DNA of 64,000 nucleotides from Halorussus aquaticus (GTDB lineage Archaea; Halobacteriota; Halobacteria; Halobacteriales; Haladaptataceae), in assembly GCF_024218795.1 (NCBI RefSeq), contig NZ_CP100400.1:186001-250000 (forward strand), in the 5' to 3' direction. Made by a program: the position numbers and the translations under genes. Positions 8,779 to 16,810 of the stretch are shown in pieces. Numbering within the stretch: the stretch's first letter is position 1; each line of letters opens with the position of its first letter. The notes under the pieces are model-generated. The model was not told the origin of the DNA. It ran no database searches and was given only the letters and a program-made list of their open reading frames with translations.

Positions 8779-9680
8779 TCGTCGCCGTCCTCCCCGAGGA
8801 TGTCGTCGAGTTCGTCGCCGACGTCCGGGCCGTCGGCGTCCGTCACGCTCCCGAGGTCCCAGTCGGCGCGCTCGCCCTCCAGCGCGGGCGGGTCGCCTAC
8901 CACGAGTTTGGCCGACCCGAACAGCCCCTGCTTGGGTTCCACGTCGTTGAACGTACTCGCACAGTGGGGGCACTTCGGTTCGGCCAGCAGGCCGACGTGG
9001 ACCGTCTCCTTGCAGTGGCCACACTTCGCGCTCTCGACGCCCCGGCGGTTGGCGAGGTGGGCGAGTTCGTCGGCCGCCGCCCGCGCGGCGTGACGCGCGG
9101 TCAGCGTCTCGGTCTGGTCGCGCAACTCGACGGTCACCTCCGCCAGCGTCGCGAGTTTGGTCTCGATGTCGTCGGTCGCGTCGGTCAGGTACTCCAGCAC
9201 GTCCTCGTAGTTCTCGAACCCGTTCTCGACCCGCTCGTCGAGGTCCCAGACCGTCTCGGACAGCGCGTCGAGTTCGTCGGCGAGGCGGTCGGCCCGGTCG
9301 GCCACCGCCTCGGTCCGCTCGCGGAGGTCGTCGTGGTCGTGGTCGGCGGGGGCCTTCCCGTCGGTCTCGCGTTTGACCTGCACCACCCGCTCGCGCACGT
9401 CCTGAATCTTCTCCTCGAAGTCGCTCTCGGCGTCGGCGAGGTCCGTCTCCACCTCGGTCAGTTGGGTCTCGAACTCCTCCTGCGTGGCCGAGAGGCGCTC
9501 GCCGAACTCCCGGCGCAGCGCGGCGAACGCCTCGCCGTCGTCGCCCTCGGCGTCGCCGTCGCGGAGGCGCGCGAGCAGTTCCCTTCGGCTCACGCCCAAC
9601 TCCTCGGCCTTCCGGTCGAGCCACCCCTCCAGCGAATCGCCGGGCGCATCCGACGACTCGCCGACATCTTCGCCAGCCAT
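8775..9680 (-). CDS. Coiled-coil protein with zinc ribbon
   Basis: 301 aa. The N-terminus (about 15-50) resembles a short helical motif (LEGWLDRKAEELGVSRRELL). Residues about 60-195 are a long heptad-rich coiled coil. Next comes a zinc ribbon, CGHCKETVHVGLLAEPKCPHC (CxxC-x13-CxxC, about 214-234), then a segment naming a hydrophobic patch QGLFGSAKLVVG and an acidic tail. It is the first gene of a coupled pair with the metal-motif protein. The conserved architecture suggests a scaffold or nucleic-acid-binding role, but no function can be assigned. The start is the only ATG before the coiled coil. Confidence 0.75.
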   Translation of the reverse strand: MAGEDVGESSDAPGDSLEGWLDRKAEELGVSRRELLARLRDGDAEGDDGEAFAALRREFGERLSATQEEFETQLTEVETDLADAESDFEEKIQDVRERVVQVKRETDGKAPADHDHDDLRERTEAVADRADRLADELDALSETVWDLDERVENGFENYEDVLEYLTDATDDIETKLATLAEVTVELRDQTETLTARHAARAAADELAHLANRRGVESAKCGHCKETVHVGLLAEPKCPHCASTFNDVEPKQGLFGSAKLVVGDPPALEGERADWDLGSVTDADGPDVGDELDDILGEDGDE

Positions 9681-9789
9681 TCGGTTTCAGTTATCACAGC
9701 CTCGACTTAATGGTTGGCCTCTTTCGGAACCCGTGCGGTCGGCTATCGACACGATTTTTCACCGTGCGGTCTGACAGCCGATAGACGAC

Positions 9790-10566
9790 ATGTCCGCGGA
9801 CGACCATACCTCCGACGACGAATCCGCGCTTACCGACGATTCCACCTCGGACGACTCCGCGTCCGGCGACCGAGTCGCCGCCGACCGAACGTCCGGCGAG
9901 GTGGACGCGGTCCTCTTCGACCTCGACGGGACGCTGGTGGAGTACGAGCGCTCGACCGAGCGACTGCTCGACCTCGCCTTCGAGTCCGCGGGCGTCGAAC
10001 CGTTCTTCGACGTGACGGAGTACCTCGACCGATTCGGCGACCACCTCGGTCCCGGCGTCTCCATCGTCGAGGGCCGGGCGAACTGCTTCGCGGAAATCGC
10101 CGAGGGTCACGGGCGCGACCCCGACCTCGGCCGCCGGGTCGCCGACGCCTTCGCCGCGGAGCGCGACCAGTCGCGGGTCGAGTGCCTGCCGGGCGCGGTC
10201 GAAGTCGTGGACGCGCTGGCCGACGACCACGCGCTCGGCGTCGTGACCAACGGTCCGCCGGAGATGCAGACCACGAAACTGGAGGCCGCGGGACTGGCCG
10301 ACCGCTTCGAGACGGTGGTGTTCGCGGGCCACGACGCCGCCGCGAAACCCGACCCCGAACCCTTCGAGGTCGCGCTGACGGAGTTGGACTCCGCGGCCGA
10401 CCGCGCGGTCCACGTCGGCAACTCCCTGTCGTCGGACGTGGCCGGGGCGCACGCGGCGGGACTGCAGTCGGTCTGGGTGCCCGCCGAGGCGGACGCGGAA
10501 CCGGACCCTGCACCGCACTACTCGCTGCCGTCGCTCGCGGAACTCCGAGAGGTGCCGTGGCGGTAG
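9790..10566 (+). CDS. HAD-superfamily hydrolase (phosphatase)
   Basis: 258 aa. A 38-residue acidic, Ser/Asp-rich N-terminal tail precedes a normal HAD core. Motif I is DLDGTLVEY (nucleophile Asp and acid/base Asp), motif II is VVTNGP, motif III is the Lys in AAKPDPEPF, and motif IV is GNSLSSDVAGA (where the usual DD is NSLSSD). The C1 cap is helical, as in phosphoglycolate phosphatase- or pyrimidine nucleotidase-like enzymes. The substrate cannot be told from sequence. A second HAD at 42212-42868 shares the TNGP...K-L motif II spacing. Monocistronic and convergent with the small membrane protein gene that follows. Confidence 0.85.
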   Translation: MSADDHTSDDESALTDDSTSDDSASGDRVAADRTSGEVDAVLFDLDGTLVEYERSTERLLDLAFESAGVEPFFDVTEYLDRFGDHLGPGVSIVEGRANCFAEIAEGHGRDPDLGRRVADAFAAERDQSRVECLPGAVEVVDALADDHALGVVTNGPPEMQTTKLEAAGLADRFETVVFAGHDAAAKPDPEPFEVALTELDSAADRAVHVGNSLSSDVAGAHAAGLQSVWVPAEADAEPDPAPHYSLPSLAELREVPWR

Positions 10567-10923
10567 TTACTCCGGGAAAACGTCGAACAGGAGGCCCAGA
10601 ATCATCGCCCCACCTGCGACCATAGACAGCAGGTGGAATCGGTCGCCAGACGCGAGGTACTGGACCAGACCGAAGGCGGCCAGTCCGCCGAAGAAGGCGG
10701 CCTGCCAGCGCCGGGCGTCCGTCGCGCCGCGGAAGACACCGACTGCGAGCGTCCCGGTGACGTAGAGCGAGGCCACGTTGGTCAGCAGTGAATCGGTATC
10801 GAAGTCTCCGGCCAGAACCTGCGAGACCGCGGCCGCCAGCGCGGCCAGAAAGAGCAGACTCACGAGAACTTTCGAGAGCGCCGTGACGTCGAGCTGCGCT
10901 CGTTCGGGAGGGCGTCGGGCCAT
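10567..10923 (-). CDS. Small membrane protein, paralogue of its upstream neighbour
   Basis: 118 aa with about four hydrophobic segments (VLVSLLFLAALAAAV, SLYVTGTLAVGVF, AFFGGLAAFGLVQYL, MVAGGAMILGLLF). The motif ATDARRWQAAFFGGLAAFG matches ATNARGWQLAFFGGVAVWGG in the next gene upstream, so the two arose by duplication. It is the last gene of a probable GTPBP1 operon, 46 nt after its paralogue. The start at 10923 gives a short cytoplasmic N-terminus (MARRPPERAQLDVTAL). Function unknown. Confidence 0.7.
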   Translation of the reverse strand: MARRPPERAQLDVTALSKVLVSLLFLAALAAAVSQVLAGDFDTDSLLTNVASLYVTGTLAVGVFRGATDARRWQAAFFGGLAAFGLVQYLASGDRFHLLSMVAGGAMILGLLFDVFPE

Positions 10924-10969
10924 GCCGGAGTGTGCGAACGCTGACGTAAAAAGCGTCGGTGTCTCAGTG

Positions 10970-11290
10970 TTATCGGAGGTCGCGCAGGTTCGCGGCGACC
11001 ATCGCGACTCCGACCACCGCGAGCAACAGCGAGAACAGGTCGCCCGCAGTCGCGTACTCGTAGCCGCCCCAGACCGCGACGCCGCCGAAGAACGCGAGTT
11101 GCCAGCCCCGCGCGTTCGTCGCGTCCCGGAGGACGCCCGCGAGCAGGAGCCCCGTGAGGTAGACCCCGAACAGCGCCGAGACGACTCCGTCGCCGCCGCG
11201 GACCGCGACGACGAGACCGATCGCACTCAGGACGAACAGGACGCCAGCGAGAAGTATCGTGGCCAGTTCGACGGCGCGGTCTCGGTCCAC
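10970..11290 (-). CDS. Small four-helix membrane protein
   Basis: 106 aa, almost entirely hydrophobic: TILLAGVLFVLSAIGLVVAV, SALFGVYLTGLLLAGVL, LAFFGGVAVWGGYEYA and FSLLLAVVGVAMVA. It starts 3 nt after the stop of the GTPBP1-like gene and so is very likely co-translated with it. The paralogous gene follows. I do not recognise a named family. A membrane-anchored partner for the GTPase is possible but unproven. Confidence 0.7.
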   Translation of the reverse strand: MDRDRAVELATILLAGVLFVLSAIGLVVAVRGGDGVVSALFGVYLTGLLLAGVLRDATNARGWQLAFFGGVAVWGGYEYATAGDLFSLLLAVVGVAMVAANLRDLR

Positions 11291-11293
11291 GGG

Positions 11294-12973
11294 TCAGTCG
11301 TCGGCGTCGTCGCCCGGATTCAGTCCCGTCACGGTGCCGACGCCCTTGCTCTGGCCCTCGCGGAAGACGAACCGCTGACCCTCCTCGACGAGGTAGGGCC
11401 GGAACTTGAACCGGACCGTGGTAGCGCCCGAGTCGCCCGGCAGGAGTTGGCCGCCTCGGGGGTGGAACTCCGCGGCCTCGCTGATGGTTTCGAGGTGGAC
11501 GACGGGTTCGTAGCCGTCGCCGATGCGGGTCGGGTGATTCAACACCACGACCTCGGCCTCGAACTCCCGGACGGGCTGGGGGTCGGCGTCCGCGGGGAGC
11601 AGGACCATCCCGCGCTCCACGTCGGCCTCGCGGACGCCCTTCAGCGCGATGCCGACGATGCGGCCCGCCTTGGCCTTGTCCACCCGGTGGTAGTGCATCT
11701 CGATGGACCGGACTTCGACCTCGCGGAACGCGCCGTCGGCCATCGGGCCGAGCAGGAGTTCGTCGCCCGCCTCGACTTCGCCCGACATGATGGTCCCGGA
11801 GGCCACCGCGCCGACCCCCGTCACCGAGTAGGTCCGGTCGATGTACATCCGGAACTCGCCCGAGTCGGCGGTCGTCTTCGGCAGGCGCTCGAACAGTTCG
11901 TCGAGCGCGTCGAGTCCCTCCATCGTGACCGCGCTGGTCGTGACGACCGGCACGACGTTCTCGTCTATCTCCTCGACCGCCGCGTCCACGCCGTGGCGCT
12001 CGACGCGGAGCGGCGTCTTGCCGACGTCCCGCAGCAGGCGCTCGACTTCGCGCTCGACCTCGGCCACGCGCTCGTCGTCCACGATGTCGGCCTTCGTGAT
12101 GGCCACCATGGTCGGGAGTTCGGTGGCGAGCAGGACCCCGAGGTGCTCGCGGGTCGTCTTGGTCGGCCCGTCGTCGGCGGCGACGGTCAGTAGGCCGTAG
12201 TCGAGTTTCTGGCCAACGAGTCCCCGAATCGTGGTCCGGAGCCACGGTTCGTGGCCCACCGTGTCCACGAACGAGACCAGTCGGTCGCTCTCCTCGACCA
12301 CGCGAGCGCGGTCGGACTTCCGGTGGGGGTTGTCCATCCGGACCGGTCCCTCGCCGTCGAAACCGTAGACGCCGTAGGAGAGGTCGGCCGACAGGCCGCG
12401 CTCGACTTCGTGCGGTTGCACGTCGAGGTAGCCCCGCGTGCCGCCCTCGCCGTCGTCGGGTTGGCCGGTCACGAGCGTGCCGACCAGCGTCGATTTGCCG
12501 TGGTCCACGTGGCCCGCCGTCCCCACCACGATGTGTTCGCTGTCGGTGTCGAGCATCGCGCCCTCGCGGACGGTGGCGACGCCGACCAGTCCGTCGGCGT
12601 CGTGGCCCTCGCTGCGGTTGCTCACGAACAGTTCGTCGCGCTCGGTCGCGGACCCGTCGTCGGCGATGCCCCACGTCTGGACGTCCTCGATGTGCGCGCC
12701 CGCCTCCTCGGCGAGCAGGCTCAGCACGTCCATCGACTCCGAGAAGTCCTCGTGGCTGATTCCGGCGATACCGCCGTCGTCGGTCACGCCCACGACGTAC
12801 GTGGCCTCGCCGTCGCCGGACAGCACTCGATGGCGGAGTTGGGCCGCGAGACTCTCCATCCGGCCCTCGGCGAGGTGGAGTTCCTTGGTGAGTCGCTCTT
12901 TGAACTCGACGCTGCCGCCCTCCTGTTCGCCGCGTTCGAGGGCGCTTTGCAATACGGCCCGGTTAGGGCACAT
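11294..12973 (-). CDS. GTPBP1-family translational GTPase
   Basis: 559 aa. An N-terminal 110-residue domain (ALERGEQEGGSVEFKERLTK) precedes an EF-Tu-like G domain with P-loop GTAGHVDHGKSTL, switch II DTVGHE and a TKAD base-recognition motif, then two beta-barrel domains (from about 320). The family is related to eukaryotic GTPBP1/GTPBP2 and to EF1A; roles in ribosome rescue or mRNA surveillance are proposed. The frame opens at 13036, but I chose ATG 12973 because MCPNRAVLQSALERG aligns with the usual N-terminus and a TATA-like CTTTTGAT sits about 30 nt upstream. Two small membrane proteins follow in the operon. Confidence 0.88.
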   Translation of the reverse strand: MCPNRAVLQSALERGEQEGGSVEFKERLTKELHLAEGRMESLAAQLRHRVLSGDGEATYVVGVTDDGGIAGISHEDFSESMDVLSLLAEEAGAHIEDVQTWGIADDGSATERDELFVSNRSEGHDADGLVGVATVREGAMLDTDSEHIVVGTAGHVDHGKSTLVGTLVTGQPDDGEGGTRGYLDVQPHEVERGLSADLSYGVYGFDGEGPVRMDNPHRKSDRARVVEESDRLVSFVDTVGHEPWLRTTIRGLVGQKLDYGLLTVAADDGPTKTTREHLGVLLATELPTMVAITKADIVDDERVAEVEREVERLLRDVGKTPLRVERHGVDAAVEEIDENVVPVVTTSAVTMEGLDALDELFERLPKTTADSGEFRMYIDRTYSVTGVGAVASGTIMSGEVEAGDELLLGPMADGAFREVEVRSIEMHYHRVDKAKAGRIVGIALKGVREADVERGMVLLPADADPQPVREFEAEVVVLNHPTRIGDGYEPVVHLETISEAAEFHPRGGQLLPGDSGATTVRFKFRPYLVEEGQRFVFREGQSKGVGTVTGLNPGDDADD

Positions 12974-13061
12974 ACGACCGGATTGGGGCGGCGACATCAA
13001 AAGCTTGCCGCCCATTGTCGCGTTAACCGGTCGCAAATAGAGTCTGCTGCGGTTCTGCGGA

Positions 13062-14090
13062 TTACCGGCGCGTCACGTTGATGGGCATGCTCGAATCCCG
13101 GGAGAACTCGACCGTGACGGGGTCGTCGGTGACGTTGTAGTCGTAGGTCAAGGTGGCCGTCGTCCCCTCCGGGACCGAGAAGACCGTCCATCCGGGGTAG
13201 CGGTTCCCCGGCGAGATGGGGAAGTCCACGAAGCCGTCGAGGTCGTGGAGTGGCTGATGGCGGTAGGTCCGCTCGTCGGTTCGGAGTCTGAACCCGGACT
13301 GTTTCACCGTCACCTTCTGCTCGCCGGTGTTGTTGATGCTCATCTTCACGAGGACGAACTGCTCGCCCTCCGGCGGGTAGTAGGCTTTGCCGTCGCTCTC
13401 GTTGGGGTCGATTTCGTTCACGACTTTCGCGTTCCACGTGACGCTGAGTGTGGTCGTGCTGTTGGCAGGCGCGACCGACTCGGCCGAGACGGGACCGCCA
13501 CCGCCGCCGCCGAGGAAGGGCAGCGACGGACCGAAGAGGACGCCCGTGGCCAACAGGCCGACGACGACCACGACGGCGAGTACGGGTTTCGTCGGGATTC
13601 CGCCGCCCAGCGCCCCGGAGACGAACGACGACGCGCGCGTCCCGACCGCCCGTACTCGGTCTATCGGCGAGTCGTCGTCGCCCCCGCTCTCGCTGGACGA
13701 GTCGGTCGTCTCGGCGCTCTCGCCGTACTGCTCTGCGAGGTCCGTCCACTCCTTGCGCTGGAGTATCTGTGCGATTCCGTCGCCGTCGAGCAGTTCGACG
13801 CCCGACCCCTCCGAGACCTTGCTGGCGTGGTCGGAGATGCTGCCCGCGGTGACGATAGCCGACTCGTCCACCTCGTACTGCTGGCAGAGCGAGGCGAACT
13901 GCTGGACCTGTTGGCCGCCGATTTCGCTGTCGGGGATGGCCCACAGCAGGCCCTCCTCGCCGGTCGCGGGTCGCTGGACCGCGACGAACACCCGTCCGTC
14001 GTCGCGCTTGACCTGTGTTTGCCAGCCCTGCCGCTCCCAGAGGGCCGCCACGAACTCGCCGAACTCCGACTGGTCCAATCCCTGCAACAT
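13062..14090 (-). CDS. Membrane protein with degenerate Mrr-like domain and extracytoplasmic DUF4352-like domain
   Basis: 342 aa. The N-terminal 115 residues look like a restriction-endonuclease-like (Mrr_cat) fold: FGEFVAALWERQGWQTQVKR, then VFVAVQRP, then LDGDGIAQIL. The expected catalytic Q/E-x-K is QRP, so nuclease activity is doubtful. An acidic Ser-rich linker (120-145) is followed by one transmembrane helix (about 168-192). The C-terminal domain (205-342) resembles DUF4352: FVLVKMSINNTGEQKVTV, GFRLRTDERTYRH, GWTVFSVPEG. Several N-x-S/T sites suggest it faces outside. It may link an external immunoglobulin-like domain to a cytosolic nucleic-acid-binding or pseudo-nuclease domain. A TATA-like TTTTTTATA lies near 14139-14147 on the minus strand. 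Confidence 0.7.
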   Translation of the reverse strand: MLQGLDQSEFGEFVAALWERQGWQTQVKRDDGRVFVAVQRPATGEEGLLWAIPDSEIGGQQVQQFASLCQQYEVDESAIVTAGSISDHASKVSEGSGVELLDGDGIAQILQRKEWTDLAEQYGESAETTDSSSESGGDDDSPIDRVRAVGTRASSFVSGALGGGIPTKPVLAVVVVVGLLATGVLFGPSLPFLGGGGGGPVSAESVAPANSTTTLSVTWNAKVVNEIDPNESDGKAYYPPEGEQFVLVKMSINNTGEQKVTVKQSGFRLRTDERTYRHQPLHDLDGFVDFPISPGNRYPGWTVFSVPEGTTATLTYDYNVTDDPVTVEFSRDSSMPINVTRR

Positions 14091-14155
14091 GATTTCACCG
14101 CGGGGACACCGTATTCGGGTTCATATCCTCAGTCCCCGTATAAAAAACATCGGCC

Positions 14156-15610
14156 CTAGCTCCTCCGGGCCGCCAACAGGGCGGCCGCCAACGCCGCGAC
14201 GACGCCCGTCGCCGCGCCGAATCCGGGGACCGGAACGAGACCGCCGCTATCGCCCTCGTCAGCGGACTCCCGCTCGGCCTGCTGGCTCAGCGGTCGCTCG
14301 GTACCGCGCATCGCCGCCTGTGTGAGACCCTCTGCGGTAGTGGTAGTCGTGGGCGTCGTCGTCACCGTCGTCGTCACCGTCGTCGTGGTTGTCGTCGTCG
14401 TTGTCGGTGGCGGTGTGGTCGTCTCCTTCTTCGCGACCATCGCCCGGATGGTCCGTTTCTGGTCGACGAGTCGAATCTCGAAGTTCCGTCCGGGTTCCAA
14501 CTCCGAGAAGTCGAACGTGGTCCGGAAGGTCCTGTCCTTCCCGACCGTGACGGTCCGGGGGTAGAGGAAGGGGTCCGTGCCCGTGTCGCGGGCCGAGATG
14601 TTGATGGTCGTGCCGGGCGTCAGCGTCGTCTTCCCGGTGATAGTGGTCTCGTTCTCCACGATGACCTTCTCTCCGGGACCGTTTCGCGCGACGTTCACCC
14701 GCCGTTCCGCCACCCGGAACTCCGTCGAGACGTTCTGGCGTTTCTCCGCGAGCGGACTCTTTGCCGGGACGACGAACGAGACGCGATACCTGTCACCGGG
14801 TTCGATGCCCTCGTCTCCGGTGTCCACGACGAGATAGAACCCCTCGTGGTCGTTGCCGGTGACGAGTCGCTCGACGGACGCACCGGTGAACTCGTTCCCG
14901 TCGCCGTTCATCGGCGGGTTCGTCTGGGTGAAATCGACTCTGAGGGCCGCCTCGCCGTCACCGTCCAATCGCGGTCGCTTCAGCGCACCGCGGACGCCGG
15001 TGGCGTCTACGTGCACGAGCAACCAGTCGTCGTGCGCGACCGACTCGTTCCACGGCGGCACCGACACCTCCTGTAGCGCGGCCCTCGAGTTCCGTTCGGC
15101 CATGCTTACCTGCCGGGGTGCGATGCGCGCGGTCACGCCGTTCGTCGAGCGTTCCTCGACCACGAACGTGCCGAGCGCCCGTTCCTGTCCCTGTATGGTG
15201 ACGTTCATCTGGTACTCGGCGGTGTCGAGGGGCGCGTCTATCGGGGCGGTCCGCAGTACACGACTCTGAATCGAACCTTTGGCCGCCCACACCATCTCCG
15301 AGAGGGGGTACTTCGTGGACTCACCGGCTTTGTAGGTGTTGAGTCGAAGTCTGGTCGTCCCCTTCCCCACCCGTAACTGCATCCAGAAACTGTCCTCGGC
15401 CGACCCCAGATTCACCGTCGCCGACTGTGACGTTTCGATGGTGATGTTCGCCACGTCGCCGCGCTGTTCGTAGACGACGGTCTTCTCGAACGAGGCACTG
15501 CTCTCGGCGGTCGCCGCGGCCGAACCCGCGCCGAGCGACGGGGCGACTGCCGCCGCGAGCAGGAGCGTCACGACGGCGACGGGACGGTACTTCGGGGGTC
15601 TCGCTGACAT
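14156..15610 (-). CDS. Secreted surface protein with Thr-rich stalk and PGF-CTERM anchor
   Basis: 484 aa. A Sec-type signal peptide (VAVVTLLLAAAVAPSLGAGSAAA, cleavage near residue 33) precedes about 370 residues of predicted beta-rich ectodomain. A Thr-rich stalk (TTTTTTTTTV repeats, about 405-430) follows. The C-terminus is VPVPGFGAATGVVAALAAALLAARR, a PGF-CTERM tripartite signal (PGF motif, hydrophobic helix, Arg cluster) processed by archaeosortase A with lipid attachment. The ectodomain resembles the BGTF-type domains of haloarchaeal cell-surface proteins. It is probably an S-layer-associated glycoprotein. It is upstream of the Mrr-like membrane protein on the same strand (65 nt gap). Confidence 0.85.
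   Translation of the reverse strand: MSARPPKYRPVAVVTLLLAAAVAPSLGAGSAAATAESSASFEKTVVYEQRGDVANITIETSQSATVNLGSAEDSFWMQLRVGKGTTRLRLNTYKAGESTKYPLSEMVWAAKGSIQSRVLRTAPIDAPLDTAEYQMNVTIQGQERALGTFVVEERSTNGVTARIAPRQVSMAERNSRAALQEVSVPPWNESVAHDDWLLVHVDATGVRGALKRPRLDGDGEAALRVDFTQTNPPMNGDGNEFTGASVERLVTGNDHEGFYLVVDTGDEGIEPGDRYRVSFVVPAKSPLAEKRQNVSTEFRVAERRVNVARNGPGEKVIVENETTITGKTTLTPGTTINISARDTGTDPFLYPRTVTVGKDRTFRTTFDFSELEPGRNFEIRLVDQKRTIRAMVAKKETTTPPPTTTTTTTTTVTTTVTTTPTTTTTAEGLTQAAMRGTERPLSQQAERESADEGDSGGLVPVPGFGAATGVVAALAAALLAARRS
14337..14411. repeat. GTC/GTn trinucleotide repeat tract (Thr stalk coding)
   Basis: The plus strand is a run of gtc/gtn trinucleotides, complementary to ACn codons, which encodes the Thr-rich stalk of the PGF-CTERM protein. 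Such tracts can change length by slippage, which would alter stalk length in frame. Confidence 0.7.
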
Positions 15611-15766
15611 GGCGGGGTGAAAGTTAGCGAGGTGTTATGACCCATCCGTAATAAATCCGATTGGTGAGAGTCGGGGACAGCGTCCGCGCCAGTCACGACG
15701 TGAATCCGCCTCCTCGTCGGTCGGACCGCTCCCTGCTCGACGCCCTTCGCTCGGACCGACCTCGGG

Positions 15767-16333
15767 TCAGCTCCGGGCGTCCAGCACCTCGTAGGCCTCC
15801 TTGACGCGCTTGAACTCCTCCTCGTCGCCGGACTCGCGGTCGGGATGGACCGCCTTGACCTTCTCGCGGTAGGCCCGACGGACCTCCTCGCTGTCGGCGT
15901 CGGCGTCGAGTCCGAGGACGCGATAGGCCTCGGCCGCGCTCGGTCCGGTGTCGCCGACCGTGCGCGCGCCGCCCGCCCGTTGGCCGCGAGCGCCTCGCGC
16001 GCCACGAGCGCGCCGCCGCTCGCGGGACCCTCGCGCCCCGAACCCGCCGCGGCCGTCGTCGAACCCGCCTCGACGGCCGGAGAACGAGTCGCGGGGTCCC
16101 GCACCGAACCCGCCGGTCTCGGACTCGGCCCGGCGGTACTCTCTGGCCCGGCCGCTCACGACCTGTTCGCGTAGCCGACCGCTGGCGTGGTACCACACGA
16201 GGTAGGCGGCCACCGCGAACGGGACGGCGATGGCGAACAGCGCGGGGGTGTAGACGAACGCCAGCACGAATTCGAGCGTGGCGATGCCCGCGAGGACCGC
16301 CGCCAGTCCGAACAGGAGCCGGTCTTGCTGCAC
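15767..16333 (-). CDS. Membrane-anchored J-domain (DnaJ-like) co-chaperone
   Basis: 188 aa. Two N-terminal transmembrane helices (LFGLAAVLAGIATLEFVLAF and ALFAIAVPFAVAAYLVW) are followed by an Arg/Gly-rich linker (RRGGFDDGRGGFGARGSRERR), itself unusual in an acidic proteome. A complete C-terminal J-domain follows: AYRVLGLDADADSEEVRRAY, then AVHPDRES with the HPD motif needed to stimulate Hsp70 ATPase. No zinc-finger or substrate domain is present, so it is a specialised J-protein recruiting DnaK at the membrane. No in-frame ATG exists nearby. I chose GTG at 16333, just before the first helix; GTG 16399 is the alternative (22 residues longer). Confidence 0.75.
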   Translation of the reverse strand: MQQDRLLFGLAAVLAGIATLEFVLAFVYTPALFAIAVPFAVAAYLVWYHASGRLREQVVSGRAREYRRAESETGGFGAGPRDSFSGRRGGFDDGRGGFGARGSRERRRARGARGARGQRAGGARTVGDTGPSAAEAYRVLGLDADADSEEVRRAYREKVKAVHPDRESGDEEEFKRVKEAYEVLDARS

Positions 16334-16810
16334 GAGTCGTCCTTCGTGGTACGGGATTGTAAGCGTCCCGCTAGGGCGAGCGTCCGTGTCGGAACTCACG
16401 TCTCGAACGGGAGGCGTACGGGGGTCGAACGACCGACCGTCGCGTCCCGGCCACGACAGCACCTTTAAGTACGGGAAGACGGAACATCCGTCTGAGCTTC
16501 TGCGGGCGGTGTTAGTCGTGCACGTGTCTGGCGGCGTACCGCCCGACGGTCGCGACTTCACGGACCGCGGGGTCGGCCCGATGATGCCGTCCGGCGGAGG
16601 GCACCCTGCTGTTGCGTTCGCGGGAGGACTTCGGCGACCGTTCCGGCGCGTCCGCGCTGGCCGCGTCTCCACGGTCCTTCTGCTCTTTTGCCCTTTCGTA
16701 ACTCCGAGGACCGCGAGGCCGTAGCAGCGACTCCGCGCGTCTCGTCGCCTCCTCGCGTTCTCGCCGACATAGCAAGACCCATCCCGGCCCGTTCCCAACC
16801 TCCATCCATC
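16334..16810. other. Divergent intergenic region, no gene seen
   Basis: About 480 nt between the J-protein and the thioredoxin-domain gene, which diverge. The minus strand has a TATA-like CTTAAAG at about 16463-16469 that would serve the J-protein, with a leader of roughly 40-110 nt. No convincing small ORF or RNA fold was found by eye. Confidence 0.5.
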
